Positions 1-7,302 of a stretch of DNA of 10,936 nt are shown here, piece after piece. The notes under the pieces are model-generated. The model was not told where the DNA came from, searched no databases, and saw only the letters and a program-made list of their open reading frames with translations. This DNA is from UBA5336 sp964492485 (GTDB lineage Bacteria > Pseudomonadota > Alphaproteobacteria > Caulobacterales > Hyphomonadaceae), in assembly GCA_964492485.1 (NCBI GenBank), contig CAZBKM010000030.1, positions 1 through 10,936 on the forward strand, read 5' to 3'. How positions within the stretch are numbered: position 1 is the stretch's first letter; the number at the start of each line of letters is the position of its first letter. A program made the translations under genes and the position numbers.

Positions 1-67
1 CTCAGTTGGTTAGAGCGCTGGATTGTGGATCCAGAGGTCCCCCGTTCGAGCCGGGGAGGCGGTACCA
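1..67 (+). tRNA. tRNA-His (GUG), 5' end cut off by the window edge
   Basis: The cloverleaf can be read from the D-arm onward. The D-stem 3' strand GAGC is at 13-16. The anticodon stem CTGGA/TCCAG is at 18-22 and 30-34 and encloses a 7-base loop with anticodon GTG at 25-27. The variable loop is 35-39. The T-arm is 40-56, with loop TTCGAGC and five perfect pairs. The acceptor 3' strand is AGGCGGT (57-63), followed by discriminator A64 and an encoded CCA (65-67). Position 1 corresponds to tRNA base 11, so about ten 5' bases lie outside the window. The discriminator is A rather than the C73 that most bacterial tRNA-His use; many Alphaproteobacteria are known to have A73 and to lack the extra G-1. 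G-1 itself cannot be checked here. No T-rich terminator follows within the next 90 bases. Confidence 0.95.
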
Positions 68-159
68 TGTCCCCCACCGGCACGTCGATGTCCATGCCCG
101 AAGGGGCGGTTCCGGCCACTGGCCCGTCGCATACGCACGTCGTTAGCGGGAGAGAGTGT

Positions 160-1212
160 GTGCCGATAGAGCTGACCCATCTCGCCGACATCGATGACTG
201 GCCGTTCGACGAGATCATCGATGTGCGTTCACCCTCCGAATACGCCGAGGACCGTGTGCCTGGCGCCGTAAACCTTCCGGTTCTCGACGATGAGGAGCGT
301 GCACGCGTCGGCACGATCTATGTCCAGGACAGCCCCTTCAAGGCGCGCAAGCTGGGAGCAGCCCTCGTGGCGCGCAACGCGGCCCGCCATATCGAGACGG
401 TGCTCGCCGGTCACCCGAAGCGGTACCGGCCGCTGATCTATTGCTGGCGCGGTGGCCAGCGCTCGGGGGCCTTCGCGACGATCCTGTCCCAGATCGGCTG
501 GCGGGCGGACACGCTGTCGGGGGGCTATCGGAGCTATCGACGCCTCGTGAACGCAGCGCTCTACGACCTGCCGGTTCCGCATCGCTTCGTGATTCTCGAC
601 GGCAATACCGGGACGGCGAAGACCGACCTCCTGGCGCGTCTGGCGGCACGCGGGAACCAGGTGCTCGACCTGGAGGGCCTGGCGCGGCACCGCGGATCCT
701 TGTTCGGTGCCCAGGCGGGAGGACAGCCGGCGCAGAAGGATTTCGAAAGCGGCGTGGCCATGGCACTCGCCCGGTTCGATCCGGCCCGGCCGGTGCTGGT
801 CGAGGCCGAGAGCGCGAAGGTGGGTGACCGGATCGTACCTCCCAGCGTTTGGGCGGCCATGAAACGGGCGCCGCGCCTTGCGGTATCGGCGCCCCTGGGC
901 GCGCGTGCGGCCTATCTGGTCGAGGCCTATGGCGAGCTCGCCGCAGACCGTGCGGCGTTCGCCGCGGTGCTGGATCGGCTCGTGGCCTACCATGGCCGCG
1001 AGACGGTGGCGGCGTGGCAAGCCTTGCTGGAGGCGGGAAGCTTGCAGGCGCTGGCGAGCGCGCTGATGCGTGAACATTACGATCCGCGCTATGCGCGCCA
1101 GCGCGCGCGTGGCCCGGGTCCGGCGTTGGGGCAGATCGACCTGCCCGACCTGAGTGTCGAGACGCGCGACGCGGCCTGTCGGGAGATCGAGCGGCGGCTC
1201 AATCCAGGATGA
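160..1212 (+). CDS. mnmH: tRNA 2-selenouridine synthase (MnmH/SelU)
   Basis: MnmH replaces the 2-thio sulfur of (mnm5)s2U34 in tRNA-Lys, -Glu and -Gln with selenium, using selenophosphate and passing through a geranylated intermediate. With the start chosen here it has 350 residues, close to the roughly 360 of the E. coli protein. A rhodanese domain comes first: IDVRSPSEYAEDRVPGAVNLP at about 20-40, and the catalytic-loop motif CWRGGQRS with Cys95. A P-loop domain follows, with GNTGTAKT at 148-155, a Walker A variant with Ala in place of the usual second Gly, and then the family motif LEGLARHRGS at 171-180. The start is inferred as GTG at 160: GGGAGAGAG lies just upstream, and the protein then begins (M)PIELTHLADID, like its relatives. 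Upstream in-frame ATGs at 67, 88 and 94 would add an unconserved stretch, and an ATG at 25 lies inside the tRNA. The 3' end overlaps the convergent selD gene by 14 bp. SelD supplies its substrate, so the pairing supports both calls. Confidence 0.95.
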   Translation: MPIELTHLADIDDWPFDEIIDVRSPSEYAEDRVPGAVNLPVLDDEERARVGTIYVQDSPFKARKLGAALVARNAARHIETVLAGHPKRYRPLIYCWRGGQRSGAFATILSQIGWRADTLSGGYRSYRRLVNAALYDLPVPHRFVILDGNTGTAKTDLLARLAARGNQVLDLEGLARHRGSLFGAQAGGQPAQKDFESGVAMALARFDPARPVLVEAESAKVGDRIVPPSVWAAMKRAPRLAVSAPLGARAAYLVEAYGELAADRAAFAAVLDRLVAYHGRETVAAWQALLEAGSLQALASALMREHYDPRYARQRARGPGPALGQIDLPDLSVETRDAACREIERRLNPG

Positions 1213-3391
1213 GTCCGGGCGGACCAGCCTCGATGGTCCCGACTTTCTGCGCAGGCGATCCGGCCTGGTTCAGCGCCTGCAGGAGCCGGCGTTCGGCCCC
1301 GGATGGCACGCTGGCCAGCAGGCCTCCCGCTGTCTGAGGGTCGAACAGGAGTTGGGCCCGCGCGTCGGGATCGGCGGCAAGATCCGGCGCGATTGCGGCA
1401 TTGTCGGCCCAGAGCGTCGAACGAATCCCGTCGGCGGTGAGCGTCTCGGCGCCTGGCAGCACGGGCAGGGCGGCCCGGTCGAGCCGCGCGGCCACGCCCG
1501 AGGCGCGGGCGATCTGAAGCAGGTGTCCGGCAAGTCCGAACCCCGTAACGTCGGTCATGGCGTGGGCCACGGGCGAGAGGCAGGCCGCGTCGGCCGACAT
1601 TGGGCGGGACATGCTGTCGAATGCGGCGGCGACATCACGTCCACGCGCCCGCTTTGCCATCTCCCCAGCCAGGATCACACCGGTACCGAGCGGCTTGGTG
1701 AGGATCAGGACATCGCCGGGTCGCGCACCCGAAAGCAGCAGCGGGGATGTTTCACACAGACCGGTGACCGTCAGACCGATCGTGAGCTCTGTTCCAAGGC
1801 TGGTATGCCCCCCCACCAGGGACGCACCGGCCGCGTCGAGCACGCTTTCGAGCGCCGCGAGGATATCCTCGAGCTGGCGCGCGACAAGCTTGTCGGACTG
1901 GCGGGGCAGGATCAGGCTGGCGAGTGCCGCGTCCGGCCGCGCGCCCATGGCCCAAATGTCGCCGAGCGCATGGACCGCGGCAATGCGGGCCATCAGGTGG
2001 GCGTCTTCGGTGAAGGCGCGCAGATGGTCCGTGCTCAGAACCTGGACCCGTCCGTCGCCAAGGGCTCGCACGGCCGCATCGTCTCCAGGGCCGCTGCCCC
2101 ACCCCCCTTCGCCAGGCTGAAGCCGTGCACCCAGGGCCCCGTGCAGGGCGAGGGCACCCACCTTGGCGCCACATCCCCCGCAGGGCGGCTGGCCATCGCC
2201 AAGGGCTGCCCGGACGCCGTCGGCCACCCGCCTTGGCAGAGGAGGCGGCGTCATCCGGGGCAGCTCCTGGAACCGGTCCATGAAGGTGCGGTCGATGCGG
2301 TCCTTCCATTGCCAGACCAGGGGGCCGGACACACACAGGCCGGCCTTGTCGGCAAGGGCCTGCCGGTCGCCCAGCGTGATCAGCTTCAGGTAGCTGCGCT
2401 GGGGATTGTATCGGCGCAACCGCCCCCCCGAGAGGCGCGCCACGAGGTTGTGGTAAAGGATCGGGGCTTCGCGCACCGCAAAGACCCCAGCCTTCGGACG
2501 CGGCGCATGGGTGAGGTGTGCACAGTCCCCGGCGGCGAACAGGTCCGGGTCGTCCAGCACGTTCAGGGTCGGCCCCACGGCGATCCCGCCCTCCGCCCGC
2601 GGCAGGTCGGTGGCGTCCAGCCAGGCCTGGGGACGGGCCCCTGCGGTGGCGACCACAAGGCTTGCGGGCAGGCGGCGACCATCGGAGAGGAGGACGCCGC
2701 TGGCACTGACCTCGCGCACCTGGCAGGCCGGATGCAGGGTCACATCGGCGCGGTGTAGCGCCTTCAACAGGCGGCGGCGGGCGGCCGCGCTGACGCCCGT
2801 AGGGATGTGCGAACCGGTTTCGACGAGATGGACAGCCCGGTCGCCATGGCCCTCGGCGTCCAGCCGATAGGCCATCGCAAGCGCCAGTTCCACCCCGGCC
2901 ACACCGCCTCCCACAAGCACGATGCGGGCCTGTGTTTGGTCCCGGCGCAAGGCCGCCAGATAGGCGGTCCAGCGTGCGGCGAAGGGGCCGAGCGGCTTGG
3001 CGGCCAGGCCGTGGGCGGTCCAGCCCCTGATCTCGGGCAGCCCCCCCTCGATCCCGATGTCCAGGCTCGCCACGTCATAGCCCACCGGTGGTCGCCCGGG
3101 GACGTGAAGCGTGCGCGCTGTCCGGTCGAGTCCCTCCACCCGGCCGAGTACGAGACGGGCTCCAGCATGGCGCGCGAGGCGAACCAGATCGATGTCGAGG
3201 TCGTCGCGGCCGTAATGCCCCCCCACATGGGCCGGCAGCATGCCCGTATAGGGTGCGACGGGCTCCGGGCTGATCAGCGTCACGCGCACGCCCGGCAGGG
3301 GGGCCATGCCCCAGCGCCGCAGGACCAGGGCGTGGGTGTGTCCGCCGCCCACAAGGACGAGATCGCGGACAAGCGGCAGGGGAGACTGCAT
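1199..3391 (-). CDS. selD: FAD/NAD(P)H oxidoreductase - selenide, water dikinase fusion (SelD)
   Basis: A two-domain protein of 730 residues. Residues 1 to about 375 look like a type II NADH dehydrogenase or sulfide:quinone-type flavoprotein: a dinucleotide fold at LVLVGGGHTH (11-20), a second at RIVLVGGGVAGVEL (156-169) and the FAD-contacting LFAAGDCAH (284-292). Residues about 385-730 are SelD, which makes selenophosphate from selenide and ATP. GGCGAKVG carries Cys407 and Lys410, matching E. coli Cys17 and Lys20. Other family motifs are GDDAAV (437-442), STDHLRAF (453-460), GDIWAMGA (477-484), VGGHTSLGTE (526-535), TDVTGFGLAGHL (613-624) and DPQTAGGL (684-691). The catalytic residue is Cys, not Sec. 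Fusions of this kind are known; the flavoprotein half may reduce or deliver selenium or sulfur, but this is inference. The start is ATG at 3391, where homology begins; a longer frame to 3544 has Arg/Pro-rich, unconserved residues. No good ribosome site precedes it, and a 7-bp inverted repeat ends two bases before the ATG. mnmH is convergent. Confidence 0.95.
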   Translation of the reverse strand: MQSPLPLVRDLVLVGGGHTHALVLRRWGMAPLPGVRVTLISPEPVAPYTGMLPAHVGGHYGRDDLDIDLVRLARHAGARLVLGRVEGLDRTARTLHVPGRPPVGYDVASLDIGIEGGLPEIRGWTAHGLAAKPLGPFAARWTAYLAALRRDQTQARIVLVGGGVAGVELALAMAYRLDAEGHGDRAVHLVETGSHIPTGVSAAARRRLLKALHRADVTLHPACQVREVSASGVLLSDGRRLPASLVVATAGARPQAWLDATDLPRAEGGIAVGPTLNVLDDPDLFAAGDCAHLTHAPRPKAGVFAVREAPILYHNLVARLSGGRLRRYNPQRSYLKLITLGDRQALADKAGLCVSGPLVWQWKDRIDRTFMDRFQELPRMTPPPLPRRVADGVRAALGDGQPPCGGCGAKVGALALHGALGARLQPGEGGWGSGPGDDAAVRALGDGRVQVLSTDHLRAFTEDAHLMARIAAVHALGDIWAMGARPDAALASLILPRQSDKLVARQLEDILAALESVLDAAGASLVGGHTSLGTELTIGLTVTGLCETSPLLLSGARPGDVLILTKPLGTGVILAGEMAKRARGRDVAAAFDSMSRPMSADAACLSPVAHAMTDVTGFGLAGHLLQIARASGVAARLDRAALPVLPGAETLTADGIRSTLWADNAAIAPDLAADPDARAQLLFDPQTAGGLLASVPSGAERRLLQALNQAGSPAQKVGTIEAGPPGLILD

Positions 3392-3393
3392 GA

Positions 3394-3424
3394 CGACCGG
3401 CTCGGCTGGATCCCAAACCGGTCG
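3394..3424 (-). promoter_or_regulatory. Inverted repeat at the selD start codon
   Basis: Perfect 7-bp arms, CGACCGG at 3394-3400 and CCGGTCG at 3418-3424, flank a 17-base loop. The loop holds a smaller TGG-GAT-CCA dyad on the minus strand. In the selD transcript the hairpin would end two bases before the ATG, in the place where a ribosome site should be, and no recognisable Shine-Dalgarno is seen there. The pairing is visible in the sequence; a role in controlling selD translation is inference. A chance repeat in GC-rich DNA is possible. Confidence 0.4.
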
Positions 3425-3479
3425 CCTAGGGCCTCCGCGTCGCCGCGGCAAGAGGGCCAGCCGCCGCGCCGGGTCTGTC

Positions 3480-3944
3480 CTAACCCTCGACCGGGGCCGA
3501 TGGCGATGTGGCCTTGGGCACCAGGCTGAAGCCGCCCGTGGCACCGGCCCCGACGGTCAGGATGCAGTCGGCCTCGAATGGGCAGGCCATGCGGTCGTCG
3601 ACCATCCTGATTTCCAGCGGGCCATCGCCGGCGGTATAGGTGCACTCCGCCGAGAGAACGGAGTCGAGGAAGACATGCTCGAAATGGCTGCGGCCCTGGC
3701 CCAGCGCCTCGACCATGGTACGCCGACCCTGCCGGTTGCGCGTCTCGCAGTCGACACGCCAGGCCCCGATACCGTTCACGCGCAGGTCCAGATCGCCGAC
3801 GGGCTGGTTCGGATCGACCTGCGCACTGCCCATGCCGGCACAACCCGCCAGGAGGAGCGCGGCGAGGACGAGGCCCGAAAGCGAATGGGTCGCGGCGCGC
3901 CGGTGTGTCGCTGACGCTCTGGGTACGATGCTTGACTTGACCAT
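3480..3944 (-). CDS. Small putative lipoprotein, function unknown
   Basis: I do not recognise this 154-residue protein. The ATG at 3944 is well supported by AGGAGGGG about 6-8 bases upstream. The N-terminus is long and basic (residues 1-20 include HRRAATH), then comes a hydrophobic stretch, SLSGLVLAALLLAGC (21-35), ending in a lipobox with LAG before Cys35. That predicts signal peptidase II cleavage and lipid anchoring. Ala36 rather than Asp follows the Cys, so outer-membrane sorting would be expected. The mature part is about 120 residues, with GAWRVDCETRNRQGRRT (60-76) and four further cysteines at 66, 101, 121 and 127, enough for two periplasmic disulfides. No catalytic motif is apparent. 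It lies 88 bp upstream of selD on the same strand, so the two may share a transcript, but no functional link to selenium can be shown. The stop is TAG. Confidence 0.8.
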   Translation of the reverse strand: MVKSSIVPRASATHRRAATHSLSGLVLAALLLAGCAGMGSAQVDPNQPVGDLDLRVNGIGAWRVDCETRNRQGRRTMVEALGQGRSHFEHVFLDSVLSAECTYTAGDGPLEIRMVDDRMACPFEADCILTVGAGATGGFSLVPKATSPSAPVEG

Positions 3945-4136
3945 GGATAGCCCCCTCCTGGCGATTTCGCTCGGTCGGACGAAGTTACAAGGTCCAAGTC
4001 CGCCGCTCAATTCGAAAAATATTTGTTTAGAAATCCCCAAATGGCAGTATTTGTGCGTGTCTTACGTGCCGGGCTCGTCGCATAAGGTCATATTCATTTA
4101 TCGTATATGGAGTATAATGGTCGTTGACTTGCGGTT
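3945..4136. other. AT-rich intergenic spacer between lipoprotein and efflux operon
   Basis: Between the end of the RND pump gene and the lipoprotein start lie 192 bases that are markedly more AT-rich than the rest, especially 4011-4050 and 4081-4120. The lipoprotein promoter is expected here, read on the minus strand. One weak candidate is TATACT on the minus strand (plus 4111-4116) with TAGAAC 17 bases upstream as a poor -35; it would give a leader of about 160 bases. The strong ribosome site for the lipoprotein is at the lower end. I see no hairpin with a T-run that could end the efflux transcript, and no open reading frame with family resemblance. Confidence 0.6.
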
Positions 4137-7100
4137 CTACTCACCGGCTTGGGGCTGTGCTTCGGCCTCCAATTGCCGGGCCACGTCGCCGGGAGAGCCG
4201 GTCCGTCGCGCCAGCAGGGTATAGGCCGCAGGCACGAGCACCAGCGTCACGAACACCGCCGCGATGACGCCGAACAGGATCACGACGCCGATGGCCTGCC
4301 GCGTCTCCGCGCCGGCGCCGGCCGTCCAGATCAGCGGGATGGCGCCCGCCGCCGTCGTCAGGCCGGTCATCAGGATGGGGCGGAGGCGGATCAGCGCCGC
4401 TTCGCGCAGCGCGGCATGGAACTCGGTCCCCTGGTCTCGGAGCTGGTTGGCGAATTCGACGATAAGAATTCCATTCTTGGCTGCCAGACCAACCAGCATG
4501 ATGAGCCCGATCTGGGTGTAGATGTTGAGCGTGTTGCCGGTCAGATAGAGGCCCAGCAGACCGCCGCAGACGGCGGCCGGCACGCAGACCATGATTACCA
4601 CCGGATGGATGAAGCTCTCGAACTGCGCTGCGAGCACCAGGAAGACGATCACCACGCCGACCGCGAAGACGAACACGATCGAGGCGCCCGACGTCCGGTA
4701 GTCGAGCGACTGACCCTTGAAATCGATGTTCGCTTCACGCGGTAGGACCTCGCGGGCCGTGTCGACCATGCGCCCGAGCACCTCGCCAAGTGTTGCGCCC
4801 GGGGCGAGATCGGCTTCGATCGTGATCGCGCGCACGCGGTTATAGCGGTTCAGGGACGGGCTGTCGGCCACCGCTTCGATGGAAACCAGGTTCGCCAGGG
4901 GGATCAGTTCGCCGGACCGGTCGGAGCGCACATAGATGTTCTGGACGTCGTTGGGTGTGTTCTGCTCCGGCCTCAGCCCTTCCAGGATGACATCATACTC
5001 CTCACCCCGCTCGATGTAGGTGGTCACGCGCTTGGAGCCGAGCATGGTCTGCAGGGTCGTCCCGATATCGGCGACGGTGACCCCGAGGTCGGCGGCCCGG
5101 TCGTAATTCACGCGAACCCGGTATTGCGGCTGGGTCTCCTTGTAGTCCCAGTCGATGTCGCGAATTCCCGGATTATCGGCCTCCAGGGCCTCCAGGTAGG
5201 TGTCTCGCCATTCGGCCAGCCGCTCATAGTCCGGCCCGCCGATGACGAACTGGACCGGCTTGCCCGTGCCGCCTCCCAGTCCGGCGCGCATGCGCGCGAA
5301 CGCCCGGATGCCGGGCAGGTCGCTGAGCTTTTCGTTGATCTCGTTCAGGATGGTGAACCCGTCCCGACGCTGGCTCCAGTCGGTCATGACAAGGATGACC
5401 ACGCCGCTGTTGAAGCCTGATCCGCCAAAGCCGGGCGAGCGCACCAGCAGGCGCTGCATCTCGCCGTTCTCGGCATAGGGCAGGAGCCGGCGCTCGATTT
5501 CGTCCATGTAGCGTTCCATGAACTGGAACGAGGCGCCTTCCGGTCCGCGTACGGCCACGAAGGCGGAACCGCGATCCTCCTGGGGCACATACTCGCCCGG
5601 AATACGCTCATACAGCGCATAGCCACCCGCAAGGACCGCCATCAGCACCAGGAACAGGGCGATCGGCCGGCGCACGGTCCTGTCGTAGAACCAGCCATAT
5701 CCCCCGCGAAGCCCCTTGAACAGGCCATCGATAGCCCGCGGCATCCAGTTGAAGACAGTCGTCTTCCCCGTATCCGGCTTCAGCAGTTTCGATGACAGCA
5801 TCGGCGACAGCGACAGGGCGACAAGGCTCGAAAAAGCGACGGCTGCGGCCATGGTCAGGGCGAATTCGGTGAACAGCCGGCCCACGTCGCCCTGCATGAA
5901 GGTGATCGGCAGGAACACGCTGATCAGGACCAGCGTGGTCGCGATCACGGCGAAGCCGACCTGGCGGGCGCCGCGATAGGCGGCCACGAGCGGTGTTTCG
6001 CCAAGCTCCTCCATCCGGCGGTGGATGTTCTCCAGAACCACGATGGCGTCATCGACGATGAGGCCGATGGCGAGGACGAGGGCGAGCAGGGTCAGGAGGT
6101 TGATCGAGAGCCCCAGCGCATAGAGGACGATGAAGGTCGCGATGATGGAAATCGGCACCGTTATGGCCGGGATGAGGGTGGAGCGCAGGCTGCCAAGGAA
6201 CAGGAAGATCACCAGCACGACCAGGCCGACCGCAATGGCGAGTGTCTTGTAGACCTCCGAGATGGCGGCCTCGATGAAGACCGAGCTGTCATAGCTCTGA
6301 TAGATCTGGATACCCTCGGGCAGGGTCTCGTTGAGCCGGGCAGCCAGCGCGCGGACGTCGCGCGCGACGGCAACCGTATTCGCCGTGGATTGTTTGGAGA
6401 TGCCAAGGCCCACCATGGGTTCGCCGTTGCCGCGGAACAGGTTCCGGTCCTCCGCCGTCCCGCGCTCCACCCGCGCCACGTCGCCCAGGCGAACCAGATA
6501 GCCGTCGCGCCCCTCGGCAACCACAAGGTTGGCGAAGTCCTCCGCGTCCTCGAAGGCTCGGTCGATCCGCACCGTGAAGACGCGGGCATCGGACTCCAGG
6601 GCGCCCGCGGGGGCCTCGACATTCTCGCTGCGCAGGGCGCGTTCCAGGTCGACCACCGTAAGGCCGCGCGCGGCCAGTTTGCGGCGGTCGATCCAGACCC
6701 GCATCGCATAGGTGCGCTCGCCGCCCACCCGCACGCGGGCAACCCCATCGATCGCCGAGAACCTGTCGACGAGGTAACGCTGGGCATAGTCCGACAGTTC
6801 CGGCGTCGACATCTCCTCGCTGGCGAGGTTCAGCCACATGATGACGTCATCGCTGGAGTCGGCCTTCTCGATCTCCGGCGGGTCGGCTTCTGGCGGAAGT
6901 TGGTCGAGCAGACCCGACACGCGGTCGCGCACGTCGTTTGCGCCCGCGTCGATGTCCCGGTTGATGTCGAATTCCAGGTCGATCCGCGAACGACCGTCAC
7001 TTGACTGGGAACTGATGTAGCGGACGCCCTGCACGCCGGCGATGCGGTCTTCGATCACTTGCGTGATGCGGGTTTCCACGACGCTTGCCGAGGCACCGGG

Positions 7101-7253
7101 ATAACGCGTGTCGATGGAGACGATGGGCGGGTCGATGTCGGGATATTCGCGGAGCGGCAGCCGGTCGAATGCGACCAGGCCGAAGATCACCACGATCATC
7201 GCGACCACGGTGGCAAAGACCGGGCGCTTCACGGACGTGTCCGAGAGAATCAT
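4137..7253 (-). CDS. RND efflux pump, inner-membrane permease (AcrB/MexB-like, HAE-1 type)
   Basis: This is the proton-driven pump of a tripartite exporter for hydrophobic and amphiphilic compounds. Its 1038 residues match the usual AcrB-like length. It starts MILSDTSVKRPVFATVV, the cytoplasmic edge and first transmembrane helix typical of the family. The proton relay is intact: VDDAIVVLENIHR at 400-412 carries Asp401 and Asp402 (AcrB Asp407/408), and GLAAKNGILIVEFANQ at 922-937 carries Lys926 (AcrB Lys940). Hydrophobic helices cluster at about 335-490, 530-547 and 855-1015, around two large periplasmic loops. The sequence resembles AcrB-like multidrug pumps and not CusA-type metal pumps; the actual substrates cannot be told. 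The start is ATG at 7253, with AGGCAGGA upstream; a longer frame to 7382 gives unconserved residues overlapping the adaptor gene. It is the last gene of the operon, 49 bp after the adaptor gene. Confidence 0.95.
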   Translation of the reverse strand: MILSDTSVKRPVFATVVAMIVVIFGLVAFDRLPLREYPDIDPPIVSIDTRYPGASASVVETRITQVIEDRIAGVQGVRYISSQSSDGRSRIDLEFDINRDIDAGANDVRDRVSGLLDQLPPEADPPEIEKADSSDDVIMWLNLASEEMSTPELSDYAQRYLVDRFSAIDGVARVRVGGERTYAMRVWIDRRKLAARGLTVVDLERALRSENVEAPAGALESDARVFTVRIDRAFEDAEDFANLVVAEGRDGYLVRLGDVARVERGTAEDRNLFRGNGEPMVGLGISKQSTANTVAVARDVRALAARLNETLPEGIQIYQSYDSSVFIEAAISEVYKTLAIAVGLVVLVIFLFLGSLRSTLIPAITVPISIIATFIVLYALGLSINLLTLLALVLAIGLIVDDAIVVLENIHRRMEELGETPLVAAYRGARQVGFAVIATTLVLISVFLPITFMQGDVGRLFTEFALTMAAAVAFSSLVALSLSPMLSSKLLKPDTGKTTVFNWMPRAIDGLFKGLRGGYGWFYDRTVRRPIALFLVLMAVLAGGYALYERIPGEYVPQEDRGSAFVAVRGPEGASFQFMERYMDEIERRLLPYAENGEMQRLLVRSPGFGGSGFNSGVVILVMTDWSQRRDGFTILNEINEKLSDLPGIRAFARMRAGLGGGTGKPVQFVIGGPDYERLAEWRDTYLEALEADNPGIRDIDWDYKETQPQYRVRVNYDRAADLGVTVADIGTTLQTMLGSKRVTTYIERGEEYDVILEGLRPEQNTPNDVQNIYVRSDRSGELIPLANLVSIEAVADSPSLNRYNRVRAITIEADLAPGATLGEVLGRMVDTAREVLPREANIDFKGQSLDYRTSGASIVFVFAVGVVIVFLVLAAQFESFIHPVVIMVCVPAAVCGGLLGLYLTGNTLNIYTQIGLIMLVGLAAKNGILIVEFANQLRDQGTEFHAALREAALIRLRPILMTGLTTAAGAIPLIWTAGAGAETRQAIGVVILFGVIAAVFVTLVLVPAAYTLLARRTGSPGDVARQLEAEAQPQAGE

Positions 7254-7265
7254 AGGTCCTGCCTC

Positions 7266-7291
7266 ATCCGTCTTACCTCGATCCGTCTTAC
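7266..7291. repeat. 11-bp tandem direct repeat in the adaptor-pump gap
   Basis: ATCCGTCTTAC occurs at 7266-7276 and again at 7281-7291. Each copy is preceded by CTC, so the unit is 14-15 bp and one copy has an extra G. The repeat fills much of the 49-bp spacer between the adaptor stop and the pump start and ends 12 bases before the pump's ATG. It looks like a small slippage duplication. Whether it affects pump translation or marks a processing site is not visible. Confidence 0.7.
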
Positions 7292-7302
7292 GTGCGCGAT
7301 AT

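Noticed and set aside
96..125. Small hairpins GCCC/GGGC and GGCC/GGCC after tRNA-His, as a possible terminator
   Set aside because: The stems are only four pairs and no T-run follows; they are expected by chance in GC-rich DNA.
229..1077. Minus-strand open frame of 282 codons opposite mnmH
   Set aside because: Shadow of mnmH, with no family resemblance.
2162..2182. Selenocysteine codon and SECIS element in selD
   Set aside because: The catalytic site reads GGCGAK with ordinary Cys codons, and no in-frame TGA is present.
1154..2758. Plus-strand open frame of 534 codons opposite selD
   Set aside because: It is antisense to a gene with complete family motifs, has no family resemblance itself and has the Arg/Gly/Pro/His-rich composition of a high-GC shadow frame.
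4113..4118. Perfect TATAAT on the plus strand
   Set aside because: No -35 box lies 16-18 bases upstream, and it would point into the antisense strand of the pump gene.
6021..7004. Plus-strand open frame of 327 codons, rich in Asp, Glu and His, opposite the pump gene
   Set aside because: Its composition mirrors the reverse complement of the pump coding sequence; no recognisable protein.
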